Shown one piece after another: positions 1-8,517 of a stretch of 64,000 nt of DNA (its first letter is position 1; the number at the start of each line of letters is the position of its first letter). Origin of the DNA: Bacteroidales bacterium WCE2008 (GTDB taxonomy: Bacteria; Bacteroidota; Bacteroidia; Bacteroidales; UBA932); assembly GCA_900167925.1 (NCBI GenBank), contig FUZM01000004.1, positions 178,848 through 242,847 on the forward strand, written 5' to 3'. The translations under genes and the position numbers were made by a program. The notes under the pieces were generated by a model that had not been told where the DNA came from, ran no database searches, and saw nothing but the letters and a program-made list of their open reading frames with translations.

Positions 1-166
1 GGAAAATATGATAAAGCATACTATACTCATGTGCGCGAGAAGCATTTACATAATTAATATATTCACAGTCATATCCCTCATCTGAAAGATATCTTTGAAA
101 AGCATATGCCTGTAGTGCCGCCCCGTAGTTAGCAGCATTATGAAATGTTAAGAGTGCTAGTTTCAT
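1..166 (-). CDS. Polysaccharide pyruvyl transferase family protein, N-terminal fragment (runs off left edge)
   Basis: The reverse strand opens with ATG at 166-164 and stays open to the window edge, giving about 55 residues. They begin MKLALLTFHNAANYGAALQA, the typical N-terminus of polysaccharide pyruvyl transferase (CsaB/WcaK-type) proteins, which move pyruvate from phosphoenolpyruvate onto a sugar of a surface polysaccharide. The start overlaps the stop of the upstream glycosyltransferase gene in an ATGA arrangement, so translational coupling is likely. Only the N-terminus is visible, so the family call is good but the substrate cannot be named. Confidence 0.7.
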   Translation of the reverse strand, partial: MKLALLTFHNAANYGAALQAYAFQRYLSDEGYDCEYINYVNASRAHEYSMLYHIF

Positions 167-1323
167 TTTTCAGCATTTTGATAAATCCTCAAATATTGTT
201 CTGCAATCCGTGCCCAGTCAAAGATGCTATTTAAGTCAATTCTTGAAATGTTCTCGCTCATCTTGGCATAATTGTCTATTATTCTTTTAAGCTTGTCGGC
301 TATATCATCTACATTCCCGGCCTTCGCTGGATATCCGACAAAGCCATCAGGATAAAACCCGTCAAAACCCTGATTCTGAGCATAAAGGATAGGAACATTC
401 TGAGACAAAGCCTCCACATACACTAGTCCAAAAGTTTCAGGAGCAGAAGGCATGGCAAAAATATCTGTCTGTCTTAGGACTTCACGTAGCTCTACAGGGG
501 CTTTAAAATCTTCCAATGACAGCCATTGTTTCCCAAGAGCTTTCTTCTCAACGGCTGCAAGATAAGCAGGATCGTCCCCTCTATTCGGCAGCCCCCTACC
601 AATGGCACGAAATTGAATCTCAATTCCCTTATTTCTTAGAGCGCCGATTGCATCGATAAGTTCCAATAATCCTTTACCTCGTTTAAAAGAAGATATAAAA
701 GCCACCCTTACCGGCGTTTTCAATGTCCGAGGAGTCTTTTGTTGATGAGCCAGAAAATCCCCCCCCACGCCATTTGGAATTACCTCTATCTTTTCAGAAA
801 TGCGTGTAGCAACGCTACACGGAATTGTGTTTGCGACAAAGTTTTCCCTATACTTAGGAGAGATAAAAATGATTTTATTTGCCTCTTCTAATATCTGTGA
901 GAAATAAGGTTTACGCCATACGAACACCTTATAATAGTTGTTGACATCCGTATTGCGGACAGCAACTATATAGGGTATTCCATAACGTTTATTGAGTTCA
1001 TATGCGATAGCCCCATCCACACACTGAGTAGAGGCATGAATCAGGTTAATGTTATTGATATTAACTCTAGACAGAATCTCTTTTAAGGCACATTTTATCT
1101 TTGCCTTATATAAAAAGCGATGATATTTCTTTAGTGCGGTAGAATATATAATGCTGGAGCCATCTGTTTGAAAATCAATCATCTGGTTTCCAATGCGCTT
1201 ATGATTGTTAGCATTTAACGGAACAAATACAGTTTGCCGAACACCTAGTTTGTCAAGTTCATTATAAAGATTCCGATATACAGATGTCCCACCGTAGCTA
1301 TTTGAGATATGTAATATATGCAT
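163..1323 (-). CDS. Glycosyltransferase family 4-like protein
   Basis: Likely a GT-B fold sugar transferase building the surface polysaccharide repeat in the cytoplasm. The N-terminal half has the GT4 acceptor-side signature (HILHISNSYGGTSVYRNLY). The C-terminal half has a phosphate-binding stretch (RVAFISSFKRGKGLLELIDA) and the donor-site E-x7-E region (APETFGLVYVEALSQNVPIL). The open frame extends upstream to 1398, but that would overlap the MurB-like gene by 71 bp. The ATG at 1323 lies 4 nt after that gene's stop and starts the usual family N-terminus, so I chose it. Donor and acceptor are unknown. The stop overlaps the next gene's start by 4 nt. Confidence 0.85.
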   Translation of the reverse strand: MHILHISNSYGGTSVYRNLYNELDKLGVRQTVFVPLNANNHKRIGNQMIDFQTDGSSIIYSTALKKYHRFLYKAKIKCALKEILSRVNINNINLIHASTQCVDGAIAYELNKRYGIPYIVAVRNTDVNNYYKVFVWRKPYFSQILEEANKIIFISPKYRENFVANTIPCSVATRISEKIEVIPNGVGGDFLAHQQKTPRTLKTPVRVAFISSFKRGKGLLELIDAIGALRNKGIEIQFRAIGRGLPNRGDDPAYLAAVEKKALGKQWLSLEDFKAPVELREVLRQTDIFAMPSAPETFGLVYVEALSQNVPILYAQNQGFDGFYPDGFVGYPAKAGNVDDIADKLKRIIDNYAKMSENISRIDLNSIFDWARIAEQYLRIYQNAEK

Positions 1324-1327
1324 GAAG

Positions 1328-2179
1328 TTAGGAAATAAAACGTATTTCAGACTTGCAGTTACTAAAGAAAAGTTTATGAAACTTCTTCCCTTTCTCAACC
1401 AGCGCTTTTACATCACTAGCTGTGGCATTTCCTATATTAGAAATCCAATCCGGCGTCTTCTTTGAATACATAGCGCCACCTACTTTTTTCCCCATAAGAA
1501 GACGATAAACAAAACGATTCCCTTCACAAAACACAGATCCACAACTTGGTTTATCAGCTGAGAGATATTTTTTTGAATATTCAATTCTATCTTTTATCTT
1601 CTGTTCAGTAACATCCGGATTTTGTTCCGGGAAACGAAATATCGCGGAAATAACGATAGATTCCATATTTTGGAATGGAGAATGACGATGGGAAAAATCC
1701 ACGGGATTCTTTTTATAAATGCGTATCTTATTATCCGCCAAACTAAAGTATTCAACTTCCTCTAAATAATCAGAAATTGACAAACCTATAGTCTTGCCTC
1801 TTCCCGCATTCATGTATACCGCGCCACCTATGCTAGATGGTACAGAATAAAGGTACTCAATTCCGCCTAATCCATGCGCCTGCAGATCCTTAATTAACGC
1901 CTGGACCCTAACGGAGCACCCAGCCTTAACCCTTCCATCGGGTAGATGCTCAATGGAAGAATCAACTGACATTAAATTTATGAGTGGCGTTTTCACTCTT
2001 TCCGAGAAAATCACATTGCTCCCAGCTGAGAAGACAGCAAACGAAACCGCTTCGCTTTTAAACTTAATGACTAAATTATCTAACTCCTCCCGATTTTCCG
2101 GGAAATATACAACATCAGCTACAGAGCGCAGCTTCATTGTATTATATGGATACAAATCACAATCTTTCTGAACTCTCAT
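1328..2179 (-). CDS. MurB-like FAD-binding reductase inside the polysaccharide locus
   Basis: 283 residues resembling UDP-N-acetylenolpyruvoylglucosamine reductase. Visible landmarks are the FAD-binding stretch FSAGSNVIFSE, the SVPSSIGGAVYMNAG motif, the active-site serine region KPSCGSVFC (usual form PSAGSFF), and a C-terminal E-I-R corresponding to the catalytic Glu of MurB. The protein is short, lacking the extra domain of some MurB enzymes. Housekeeping murB normally sits with cell-wall genes, so its place between two glycosyltransferases suggests a paralogue acting on an enolpyruvyl sugar, perhaps to make a lactyl-ether sugar for the capsule. That role is inference. It could also be the only MurB of the genome. 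Confidence 0.8.
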   Translation of the reverse strand: MRVQKDCDLYPYNTMKLRSVADVVYFPENREELDNLVIKFKSEAVSFAVFSAGSNVIFSERVKTPLINLMSVDSSIEHLPDGRVKAGCSVRVQALIKDLQAHGLGGIEYLYSVPSSIGGAVYMNAGRGKTIGLSISDYLEEVEYFSLADNKIRIYKKNPVDFSHRHSPFQNMESIVISAIFRFPEQNPDVTEQKIKDRIEYSKKYLSADKPSCGSVFCEGNRFVYRLLMGKKVGGAMYSKKTPDWISNIGNATASDVKALVEKGKKFHKLFFSNCKSEIRFIS

Positions 2180-2240
2180 CTTCTTGAAATCTTAAGGATG
2201 TTGAACTAAGGACACGCATCGATCAAACATTTACAGCGCT

Positions 2241-2363
2241 TCACTGGACAACCTCAGCGACCACATTATCTTCAACAATATTCCAGTCGTCCAAGTAGTG
2301 ACAATAATATTCGGGAAAGTCTGTCCAGAAAACCCATTCCCCACAGCTGGCGCGAAAAAAAAT
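2241..2363 (-). other. Possible read-through or degraded C-terminal extension of the GT2 gene
   Basis: Immediately after the TAG stop (2366-2364) of the glycosyltransferase gene, the same frame stays open for 40 more codons to a TGA at 2243-2241. The translation is aromatic and acidic (for example CGEWVFWTDFPEYYCHYLDD), unlike random AT-rich sequence. It may be the true C-terminus cut off by a nonsense mutation, the remnant of a lost gene, or chance. The rest of the gap up to the MurB-like gene shows nothing recognisable. Confidence 0.3.
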
Positions 2364-3662
2364 CTACTCAGAATCGATACTTGGCAATTTTTCGACTTTA
2401 TAGTGACAACTTCTTAACAAGACCTTAATAGAATTACGTATCAGTTCAAAAAACAGCTTACATGAAAATCTGTTATAACAATTGTATACAAAATTCACGG
2501 CTAGTGAAGCGTCATATATGTTTTTAATTCCGATCTGACTACCATCAAACCTGATTGAATTGGTGATGACAAAGCCATATGGTTGTTCTTCTTTAACCAC
2601 CCGCCTTCGGGTCTTCAGCGACAAGGAATTAAACAATGGCAATAAATCATGTTGGGTAGCAATCTCTTTCAAAATTTTTAACTCCCGGACTAGAACTTCT
2701 TCCTCAAAATAGCTCTTTTCCAAGAATTGAAAAGTTCTTCTTATTAAATTTTCGAAAGAAATCTCGTAACACTTACCTGGCCATCCTGGGAGATCAGCCG
2801 CAGTCAGTAAATAATCAGCAGTCATAAGTGTTACTAATGGAGAATATGGTTGTGATGCCAATTGATGATGCATTGTCCTTCTTAAGTTGTCGTTAAAAAA
2901 CTGCTGAGCTTCTTCTCTCGACTTCTTATCAGTCCTTCTATAATTTCTTCCTTGAGACTTCGTTGTAGTTCCTCCAATTGATAAAGGTTCGTTCGTATAG
3001 GCATACTTCTCCACTTCACCAGCGAGAACTACTCCTGAGAACCCGTCTGGTGTTGGACAGTAATAAAAACAGTTATCAGGAGTTCTACTCTTCACTCGAT
3101 CTACAATTTCAGTAGAGGCGACGCCCTTCATATAAAACATAGGACATTCATCGATCTGATATCGAAAAGTATTCGCAATCTTCTTTAAGAAATCCTTTGA
3201 GTTTCTAATTTCGACGCCATTGAATCTTTTTCTTTTAACCATAAAGATATTGTGAACATCACACTCCTGTTTAGGATACATAAAATACGCGGTAGGCCAT
3301 GTTAACAACTGCAATCCGGTTTCTTTAAGTATTTCATACATCCTGAAAATACAGCCCGGAACAAGGCCATCATCCCCTCCAAGAGCCATAACATATCCGG
3401 GAGACACTTGATTGAGAGCGAACTCGAAATTATCCCTCATTCCCAGATGTTTTTTATGCGCAAACAACTTAATACGCTTATCACTCCGCATCAACTCTTC
3501 CACAACAGAAACAGAGTCATCATCGCTACAATCATCAGAGACAATTATCTCAAAGTTAGGATAGTCCTGTATCATGCACGTTTTTAACGTCCATTTCAAG
3601 TACTCAGCACGGTTCTTTTGAGGAATTATCACCGTAAATCTTGGATATTTAACATCTACCAT
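2364..3662 (-). CDS. Glycosyltransferase family 2 protein
   Basis: A GT-A fold transferase for the surface polysaccharide. The N-terminus carries the GT2 pattern: FTVIIPQKNRAEYLKWTLKT, then the nucleotide/metal-binding EIIVSDDCSDDDS, then a D-D-G stretch (ALGGDDGLVPG) at the DxD position. About 432 residues: the first ~220 are the catalytic domain, and the rest is an unassigned C-terminal region with no obvious membrane helix. Its start overlaps the end of the polymerase gene by 14 bp, consistent with one operon. The stop is a TAG followed by an open in-frame stretch, described separately. The transferred sugar cannot be predicted. Confidence 0.85.
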   Translation of the reverse strand: MVDVKYPRFTVIIPQKNRAEYLKWTLKTCMIQDYPNFEIIVSDDCSDDDSVSVVEELMRSDKRIKLFAHKKHLGMRDNFEFALNQVSPGYVMALGGDDGLVPGCIFRMYEILKETGLQLLTWPTAYFMYPKQECDVHNIFMVKRKRFNGVEIRNSKDFLKKIANTFRYQIDECPMFYMKGVASTEIVDRVKSRTPDNCFYYCPTPDGFSGVVLAGEVEKYAYTNEPLSIGGTTTKSQGRNYRRTDKKSREEAQQFFNDNLRRTMHHQLASQPYSPLVTLMTADYLLTAADLPGWPGKCYEISFENLIRRTFQFLEKSYFEEEVLVRELKILKEIATQHDLLPLFNSLSLKTRRRVVKEEQPYGFVITNSIRFDGSQIGIKNIYDASLAVNFVYNCYNRFSCKLFFELIRNSIKVLLRSCHYKVEKLPSIDSE

Positions 3663-4938
3663 ATGTTAATTGTCTTTGTTTTTTGTTGTCAATACTGAAA
3701 TAGATAAACAACATAATGTATACAATAATTTTCAGTCCAGCGCCATCGGCAAAAGGAAAAAGTTTCATACCACCTTGCATGCCTAATAACATCAGAAAAT
3801 GCAATATGATTAATTGTTGGAAATGAATGATTCCTCTTCTAGGCAGGGTCGCTAAATAGAACAATCTGGAAAAAAATATAAAAATGATAAGCGTAATAAA
3901 CGGGCCAAAATCTAAACAAAAATCACCCACATATCCAATAAAAACCTCATCATTAATCTTTAAATAAGGATATTTATCACGTCGTTCCCAAAAATTATGA
4001 GGAACATTTTTAAATCCTAACATTCTTTTGAATAACGGGAATGTTCTGTCACCGTAACGCAACCCATTATTATCAAAAGCATACTCAGCAAAATTGACAT
4101 TCTCTTGTCCGAGATAATCAAGAAACGAAGACCCCACTCCACCATCACTTCTATCGAACCTACTATATGTTATAGCCATAAAAGGAATAGAGAATGCTAT
4201 AACAAAAGCAACTGCCCCTAATTCAATTTTTTTCTTAATAGACGCATCGACATATTGTCTTAAAGCAAAATAGGAGATAGCAAGTGAAAAAACAATCGAT
4301 ATGGCAGGGCCTCTCTGGGATGACGCCAAATGGCCAAATGGAATCGTAAGAATTGCGAAAGACAGGGCTAAAATCATTTTTTTGTTCTTCTTTATAATGA
4401 TATAATAAACAAGAACAAGACACATAAAATCTGAAAGTAAATTTGAGATTATAGCAGGAAGATTTGATATCGCACCGTCACCAAGAGAAGCCTGGCTGTT
4501 TTCCATACTTTCTTTATAAATGTCCAACCCGGCCGAACTATCCATAATTATACTCGTTATTCCTGTTCGAATGTTCATAATGTCCGCCGGTAGTTTCAAC
4601 ACAGATGCTATAATAAAGATCCATGTAATCAGGTCCAAGGCCCTCGATGATGGGCCCAAAATTCCGCTAACTTTTTTTAAATCAAACTTTAGAACGGGAG
4701 ACATCGACATCATTATCATCCCATAAAGAAACAAAAGAGGAAAAAGAGGAATACTATATGATATATACCTAAAGCCACGACCTTCCGTGTCAAGGTACAG
4801 AAAGATCGAGAAAACAGAATAGACAAAGAATAAAAAAATTAATAAATTACCAGCATCAATTGTCCTCTTTTTCTTATAGAAATGAATAAGAGTAAACAAC
4901 CACAAAAGCATGTAAATTATTAACGATAGAACGCCCAT
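3649..4938 (-). CDS. Wzy-like polysaccharide repeat-unit polymerase
   Basis: A 429-residue, strongly hydrophobic protein with about ten to twelve predicted membrane helices and a long loop between helices in its C-terminal half (around YSRFDRSDGGVGSSFLDYLG to NDEVFIGYVG). This is the layout of O-antigen/capsule polymerases of the oligosaccharide repeat-unit type, which are poorly conserved in sequence. It would join undecaprenyl-linked repeat units on the periplasmic face. Context supports this: the flippase gene lies just upstream and a glycosyltransferase overlaps its end. The assignment rests on topology and neighbours rather than on a catalytic motif. Confidence 0.75.
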   Translation of the reverse strand: MGVLSLIIYMLLWLFTLIHFYKKKRTIDAGNLLIFLFFVYSVFSIFLYLDTEGRGFRYISYSIPLFPLLFLYGMIMMSMSPVLKFDLKKVSGILGPSSRALDLITWIFIIASVLKLPADIMNIRTGITSIIMDSSAGLDIYKESMENSQASLGDGAISNLPAIISNLLSDFMCLVLVYYIIIKKNKKMILALSFAILTIPFGHLASSQRGPAISIVFSLAISYFALRQYVDASIKKKIELGAVAFVIAFSIPFMAITYSRFDRSDGGVGSSFLDYLGQENVNFAEYAFDNNGLRYGDRTFPLFKRMLGFKNVPHNFWERRDKYPYLKINDEVFIGYVGDFCLDFGPFITLIIFIFFSRLFYLATLPRRGIIHFQQLIILHFLMLLGMQGGMKLFPFADGAGLKIIVYIMLFIYFSIDNKKQRQLTYGRC

Positions 4939-4975
4939 TGGATATTATTTAATGTTTAAAATGCCATATAATACT

Positions 4976-6508
4976 CTATCCTCGAGGGAAAAACCGATTA
5001 AGCTTCAAAAGAGATATCAAAGCCTCACGTTCAAACTTACTAAACCCACCTATAGAACATAAAATAATCATCGTAATGCCCCCCGCAACAAACATGGCTA
5101 TCAAACGACATAAGATAACATGAATACACATATGAATAGCATATTCCACGAAAAACATCACGGATAAAACCCCTAAAGCAGGTAGTATAAAATCCACGAC
5201 ATATTCTTTGTATGAGAACAAAGAGAATAATCGTTTAAGACAGATAAGTCGAATTACATGTGATGTCATAATGGCACCTATCATAACATAAAAAGCAGCC
5301 TCAGCAGGCTGGCCGATAGCATATAAAAGCCATGTTATAGGGAAACATAACAATGTAGGTATCTCTACATAAGTACTATAGGCTCGTATGTTTCCTGTCG
5401 CTTGAACAATGATTGCTATCGGATTATTTAAAGAGAGAACTATCGCGTAGATCAGAATCAGTCGACAAAAAAGGACAGTTTGTTTGTCCGACACATCAAG
5501 CCAAACGCGCAAAACAGTCTCCATCTCCAAGTAAATAGGTAAAATAATGAGCAAAAAACTGTAGAATATTGTTTTATTACTGAAGTTAAAATACCTTTTC
5601 ACTTTCTCATAATCGCCTTCAGCATACTGTTTAATCATAGGAGGACGAATAGCCATAATGATGTTTCCAGTAAATGAATTCATTGCACTATTCATCTGAA
5701 AAGCGATTGCTCGAGCAGCGTTAACGACAGGGCCAAAGAACACATTTGTAATCATAGTTACAAGTTGAGATATTCCAACGCTGGCTGAAGAACTAAATAA
5801 GGTCCATCCAGAGAATGAGATTAACTGTTTATACAATGTTTTCTCCACTTTTCTTCGATAATGGAAAGTGCCACAACCATTTCTTGCAGTCACATAATAC
5901 GCAAGGAAATGAATACTCTGAATTATCAAAAGCCCAAGACCGTAAAAAACTAGATGATCACTTGGAATATAGATTAAGAAATACGCCAAGATAAACTTTA
6001 GAAGACACTCCCCCACACTAATAATGGAGAATACACCCATTCTCTCATACGCGAAGATTAGAGAGGAAAACGGGACCGTCATTAAGCCAATGACGAATGA
6101 GAAAATAGTCAGCTGATATACCCAGTTTGCCGCAGATACTCGATCAAGAGGGATATCAGCCTGAGTATTAATAAACCATAATCCTACTGCTTCCCCTCCA
6201 ATGAGAATTATTAGAGCGAGAAGAGCATAAATATTGCAACTCGCAGTAAAAACATCACTTACCTTAGATTCGTTTCCTTCCCCAATCGCATACGCATGAA
6301 AACGCAATGTAGCTGAAGACACAATGCTTCGCAAGCTAGCAAACATCGTCACAAGTCCAGCAACAACATTAAAAACGCCATAATCTACTACACCAAGTCC
6401 CTTAAGCACGTAACGAACGCTGAAAATATTAATCAGCATTATTACGAGCATTCTTATGTATAGGAACACTGAATTCTTTGCTATGCGCCTCGAACTAGAA
6501 ACTGACAT
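4976..6508 (-). CDS. Wzx-like polysaccharide flippase (MATE/MOP superfamily)
   Basis: 510 residues with roughly twelve to fourteen membrane helices. The N-terminal pattern (ARRIAKNSVFLYIRM-like, then YVLKGLGVVDYGVFNVVAGLV) is typical of polysaccharide-biosynthesis exporters. These move lipid-linked repeat units from the cytoplasmic to the periplasmic leaflet. The gene lies between sugar-nucleotide synthesis genes and the polymerase, as in Wzx/Wzy loci. The gap to the 2-epimerase gene upstream is 6 bp. Start at 6508 gives MSVSSSRRIAKN, the expected short cytoplasmic N-terminus. Confidence 0.88.
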   Translation of the reverse strand: MSVSSSRRIAKNSVFLYIRMLVIMLINIFSVRYVLKGLGVVDYGVFNVVAGLVTMFASLRSIVSSATLRFHAYAIGEGNESKVSDVFTASCNIYALLALIILIGGEAVGLWFINTQADIPLDRVSAANWVYQLTIFSFVIGLMTVPFSSLIFAYERMGVFSIISVGECLLKFILAYFLIYIPSDHLVFYGLGLLIIQSIHFLAYYVTARNGCGTFHYRRKVEKTLYKQLISFSGWTLFSSSASVGISQLVTMITNVFFGPVVNAARAIAFQMNSAMNSFTGNIIMAIRPPMIKQYAEGDYEKVKRYFNFSNKTIFYSFLLIILPIYLEMETVLRVWLDVSDKQTVLFCRLILIYAIVLSLNNPIAIIVQATGNIRAYSTYVEIPTLLCFPITWLLYAIGQPAEAAFYVMIGAIMTSHVIRLICLKRLFSLFSYKEYVVDFILPALGVLSVMFFVEYAIHMCIHVILCRLIAMFVAGGITMIILCSIGGFSKFEREALISLLKLNRFFPRG

Positions 6509-6514
6509 TCTTGA

Positions 6515-7645
6515 TTAATTAATCTTTCTCCACACCATCTTATTGATAATACCCACATAGCTTTGAATCAGCTTAATAACCTTTGCTGAAACATTATCAT
6601 CAACATATGCTGGTACATCACAAGCATCGTCACCATTACGGTGCATCTCGACAGCAAGATTTACGGCCTGAAGGACCTGTTCTGAGGTGATAGAGCCAAT
6701 AGTAAAAACACCCTTATCCATTGCCTCCGGACGTTCAGTAGATGTCCTCACACTAACTGCAGGAAAATGGAAGAAAGCACTTTCCTCAGGAACCGTACCA
6801 CTGTCGCTTACTACACAGAATGCGTTTTGCTGAAGCTTATTATAGTCAAAGAAACCTAGTGGCTTGTGCTGTATAACCTTATCATTAAACTTAAAACCTC
6901 GCTTTTCAATCATTTTCTGGCTGCGAGGATGACAACTGTAAAGTACCGGCATGTCGTAAGTCTCAGCCATAGTATTTACAGCGTTCATCAAAGAGAAGAA
7001 GTTCGACTCAATATCGATATTCTCTTCACGATGAGCAGAGAGGAGAATATATTTCCCAGGTTCTAGGTTAAGGTCCTTTAGAACCGTGCTCGCTTCGATC
7101 TGAGGGAGTACTTCTTTCAAAACCTCAGCCATCGGAGAACCGACGACATAGGTATATTCTGGCTTGACGCCGCTATCAAGAATATAGCGACGAGCATGTT
7201 CGCTATAACAAAGATTAATATCGCTGGTAACATCAACGATTCTGCGGATGACTTCCTCAGGAAGGTTTTCGTCCTTACAACGATTGCCGGCTTCCATATG
7301 GAATACAGGTATCTTAAGTCGCTTGGCTGAGATAACACACAGACAACTGTTTGTATCGCCCAAAACAATGATCGCATCCGGTTTAACCTTTACCATCAAC
7401 TCATAGCTCTTCGCAATGACGTTCCCCATCGTCTGGCCAAGATTCTCGCCTACCACCCCAAGATAATAATCCGGCTCCCTCAATCCAAGATCCTTAAAAA
7501 AAACCTCATTGAGCGTGTAGTCATAGTTCTGACCTGTATGGACGATTATCTGCTCAAAATACTTGTCTGCCTTCTTAATGATGGCTGACATTTTTATTAT
7601 TTCGGGGCGAGTGCCCACGATTGTCATCAACTTCAATTTTCCCAT
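6515..7645 (-). CDS. UDP-N-acetylglucosamine 2-epimerase family enzyme, CapG/FnlC-like
   Basis: 376 residues. Family motifs are in order: GTRPEIIKMSAI at the N-terminus, HTGQNYDYTLN, LGDTNSCL, EAGNRC, LPEEVIRRIVD, SAHREENID and SDSGTVPEES. The HMEAGNRC form, rather than the usual WecB form EAGLRT, matches the CapG/WbjD branch. That branch epimerises C2 of UDP-2-acetamido-2,6-dideoxy-L-talose to UDP-N-acetyl-L-fucosamine. It is the third enzyme of a three-gene set with the two upstream genes (4 and 1 bp gaps). The pathway assignment is inferred from the trio; a WecB-like role (UDP-ManNAc) is the alternative. Confidence 0.83.
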   Translation of the reverse strand: MGKLKLMTIVGTRPEIIKMSAIIKKADKYFEQIIVHTGQNYDYTLNEVFFKDLGLREPDYYLGVVGENLGQTMGNVIAKSYELMVKVKPDAIIVLGDTNSCLCVISAKRLKIPVFHMEAGNRCKDENLPEEVIRRIVDVTSDINLCYSEHARRYILDSGVKPEYTYVVGSPMAEVLKEVLPQIEASTVLKDLNLEPGKYILLSAHREENIDIESNFFSLMNAVNTMAETYDMPVLYSCHPRSQKMIEKRGFKFNDKVIQHKPLGFFDYNKLQQNAFCVVSDSGTVPEESAFFHFPAVSVRTSTERPEAMDKGVFTIGSITSEQVLQAVNLAVEMHRNGDDACDVPAYVDDNVSAKVIKLIQSYVGIINKMVWRKIN

Positions 7646-7649
7646 ATTA

Positions 7650-8516
7650 CTATAAGTTATAATGAGGATACAGATCCTTATGTTTATAGATCCACTCTGC
7701 CATTTCAGCTACCATCTGCTCATAATCAGGAATACGATAATTGAAGTCCCAATTAGTACGTTTCAGACTTTTATCAGCATTAACTCCCTCGACAGGATTA
7801 ATCTGAACTCGCCCACCTCTCAGATACTTGTTAAACAGCTTCAGCAACTCGTACTTGGAAATATCTGTATCAGGTACAGCATTCACGAGACCGTGAGCGC
7901 GCTCCTTTGCAGCTGCTTCCATTGTTTTTGCTAGCTGGTAGGTGCACTGACCAGTCCACATTGCCTTAGTATAACCATTGACCACGGGATGCTCCCCCGT
8001 AGTGTTATTCATAAACCAGTTTAAGAGACCTATACCCGTTGGATTGATATCGGCTCCGACAATTGAATTCCTCAAGGAAAGATTCTTATCATCTTCGAGT
8101 TCTCCCAGGGCTTTGCTCCGATCATAGAAGGTTTCACCGTCTCGCAGATCATGTTCGGTGTAAGATCCTTTCTTGCCAGAAAACACACAATCTGTAGTCA
8201 TGTGGATAACCTGAGTATCCGTACCTTCAGTAATTTTGGCAAGGAAATGAGGAAAGTAGCTATTCAAAAATGCGGCGAGGGCATGATTGTTCTCAGCAAA
8301 TTGATTAAGAACTCCAATACAGTTAATGACGGTGTCATAATTACCTTCCTTGATAACTCTGGCGATCGTCTCAGTGTCAAAGGCATTCCCAGCAAAGCTC
8401 TTGATAAGAGCGCTTTCTCTTAGATCAAAGCCATAGACCTCATGTCCTTGCTCCTGAAGATACAGGGAGATGGTATGGCCAGCCATACCATTACATCCAC
8501 AAACAAAAAATTTCAT
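7650..8516 (-). CDS. RmlD/CapF-like NAD(P)-dependent sugar-nucleotide reductase
   Basis: A 288-residue extended short-chain dehydrogenase. It has the N-terminal dinucleotide motif CGCNGMAGHTI, a conserved TTDCVFSGKKGSYTE segment (as in RmlD) and a Y-x3-K pair in FYDRSKALGE. Between CapE-like and CapG-like genes it should be the C4-reductase that makes the UDP-6-deoxy-L-talose intermediate of UDP-L-FucNAc synthesis. Characterised CapF proteins are ~370 residues and carry a C-terminal cupin domain; this one ends without it, so it is either a minimal CapF or an RmlD-type reductase doing a related job. Confidence 0.78.
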   Translation of the reverse strand: MKFFVCGCNGMAGHTISLYLQEQGHEVYGFDLRESALIKSFAGNAFDTETIARVIKEGNYDTVINCIGVLNQFAENNHALAAFLNSYFPHFLAKITEGTDTQVIHMTTDCVFSGKKGSYTEHDLRDGETFYDRSKALGELEDDKNLSLRNSIVGADINPTGIGLLNWFMNNTTGEHPVVNGYTKAMWTGQCTYQLAKTMEAAAKERAHGLVNAVPDTDISKYELLKLFNKYLRGGRVQINPVEGVNADKSLKRTNWDFNYRIPDYEQMVAEMAEWIYKHKDLYPHYNL

Positions 8517-8517
8517 A

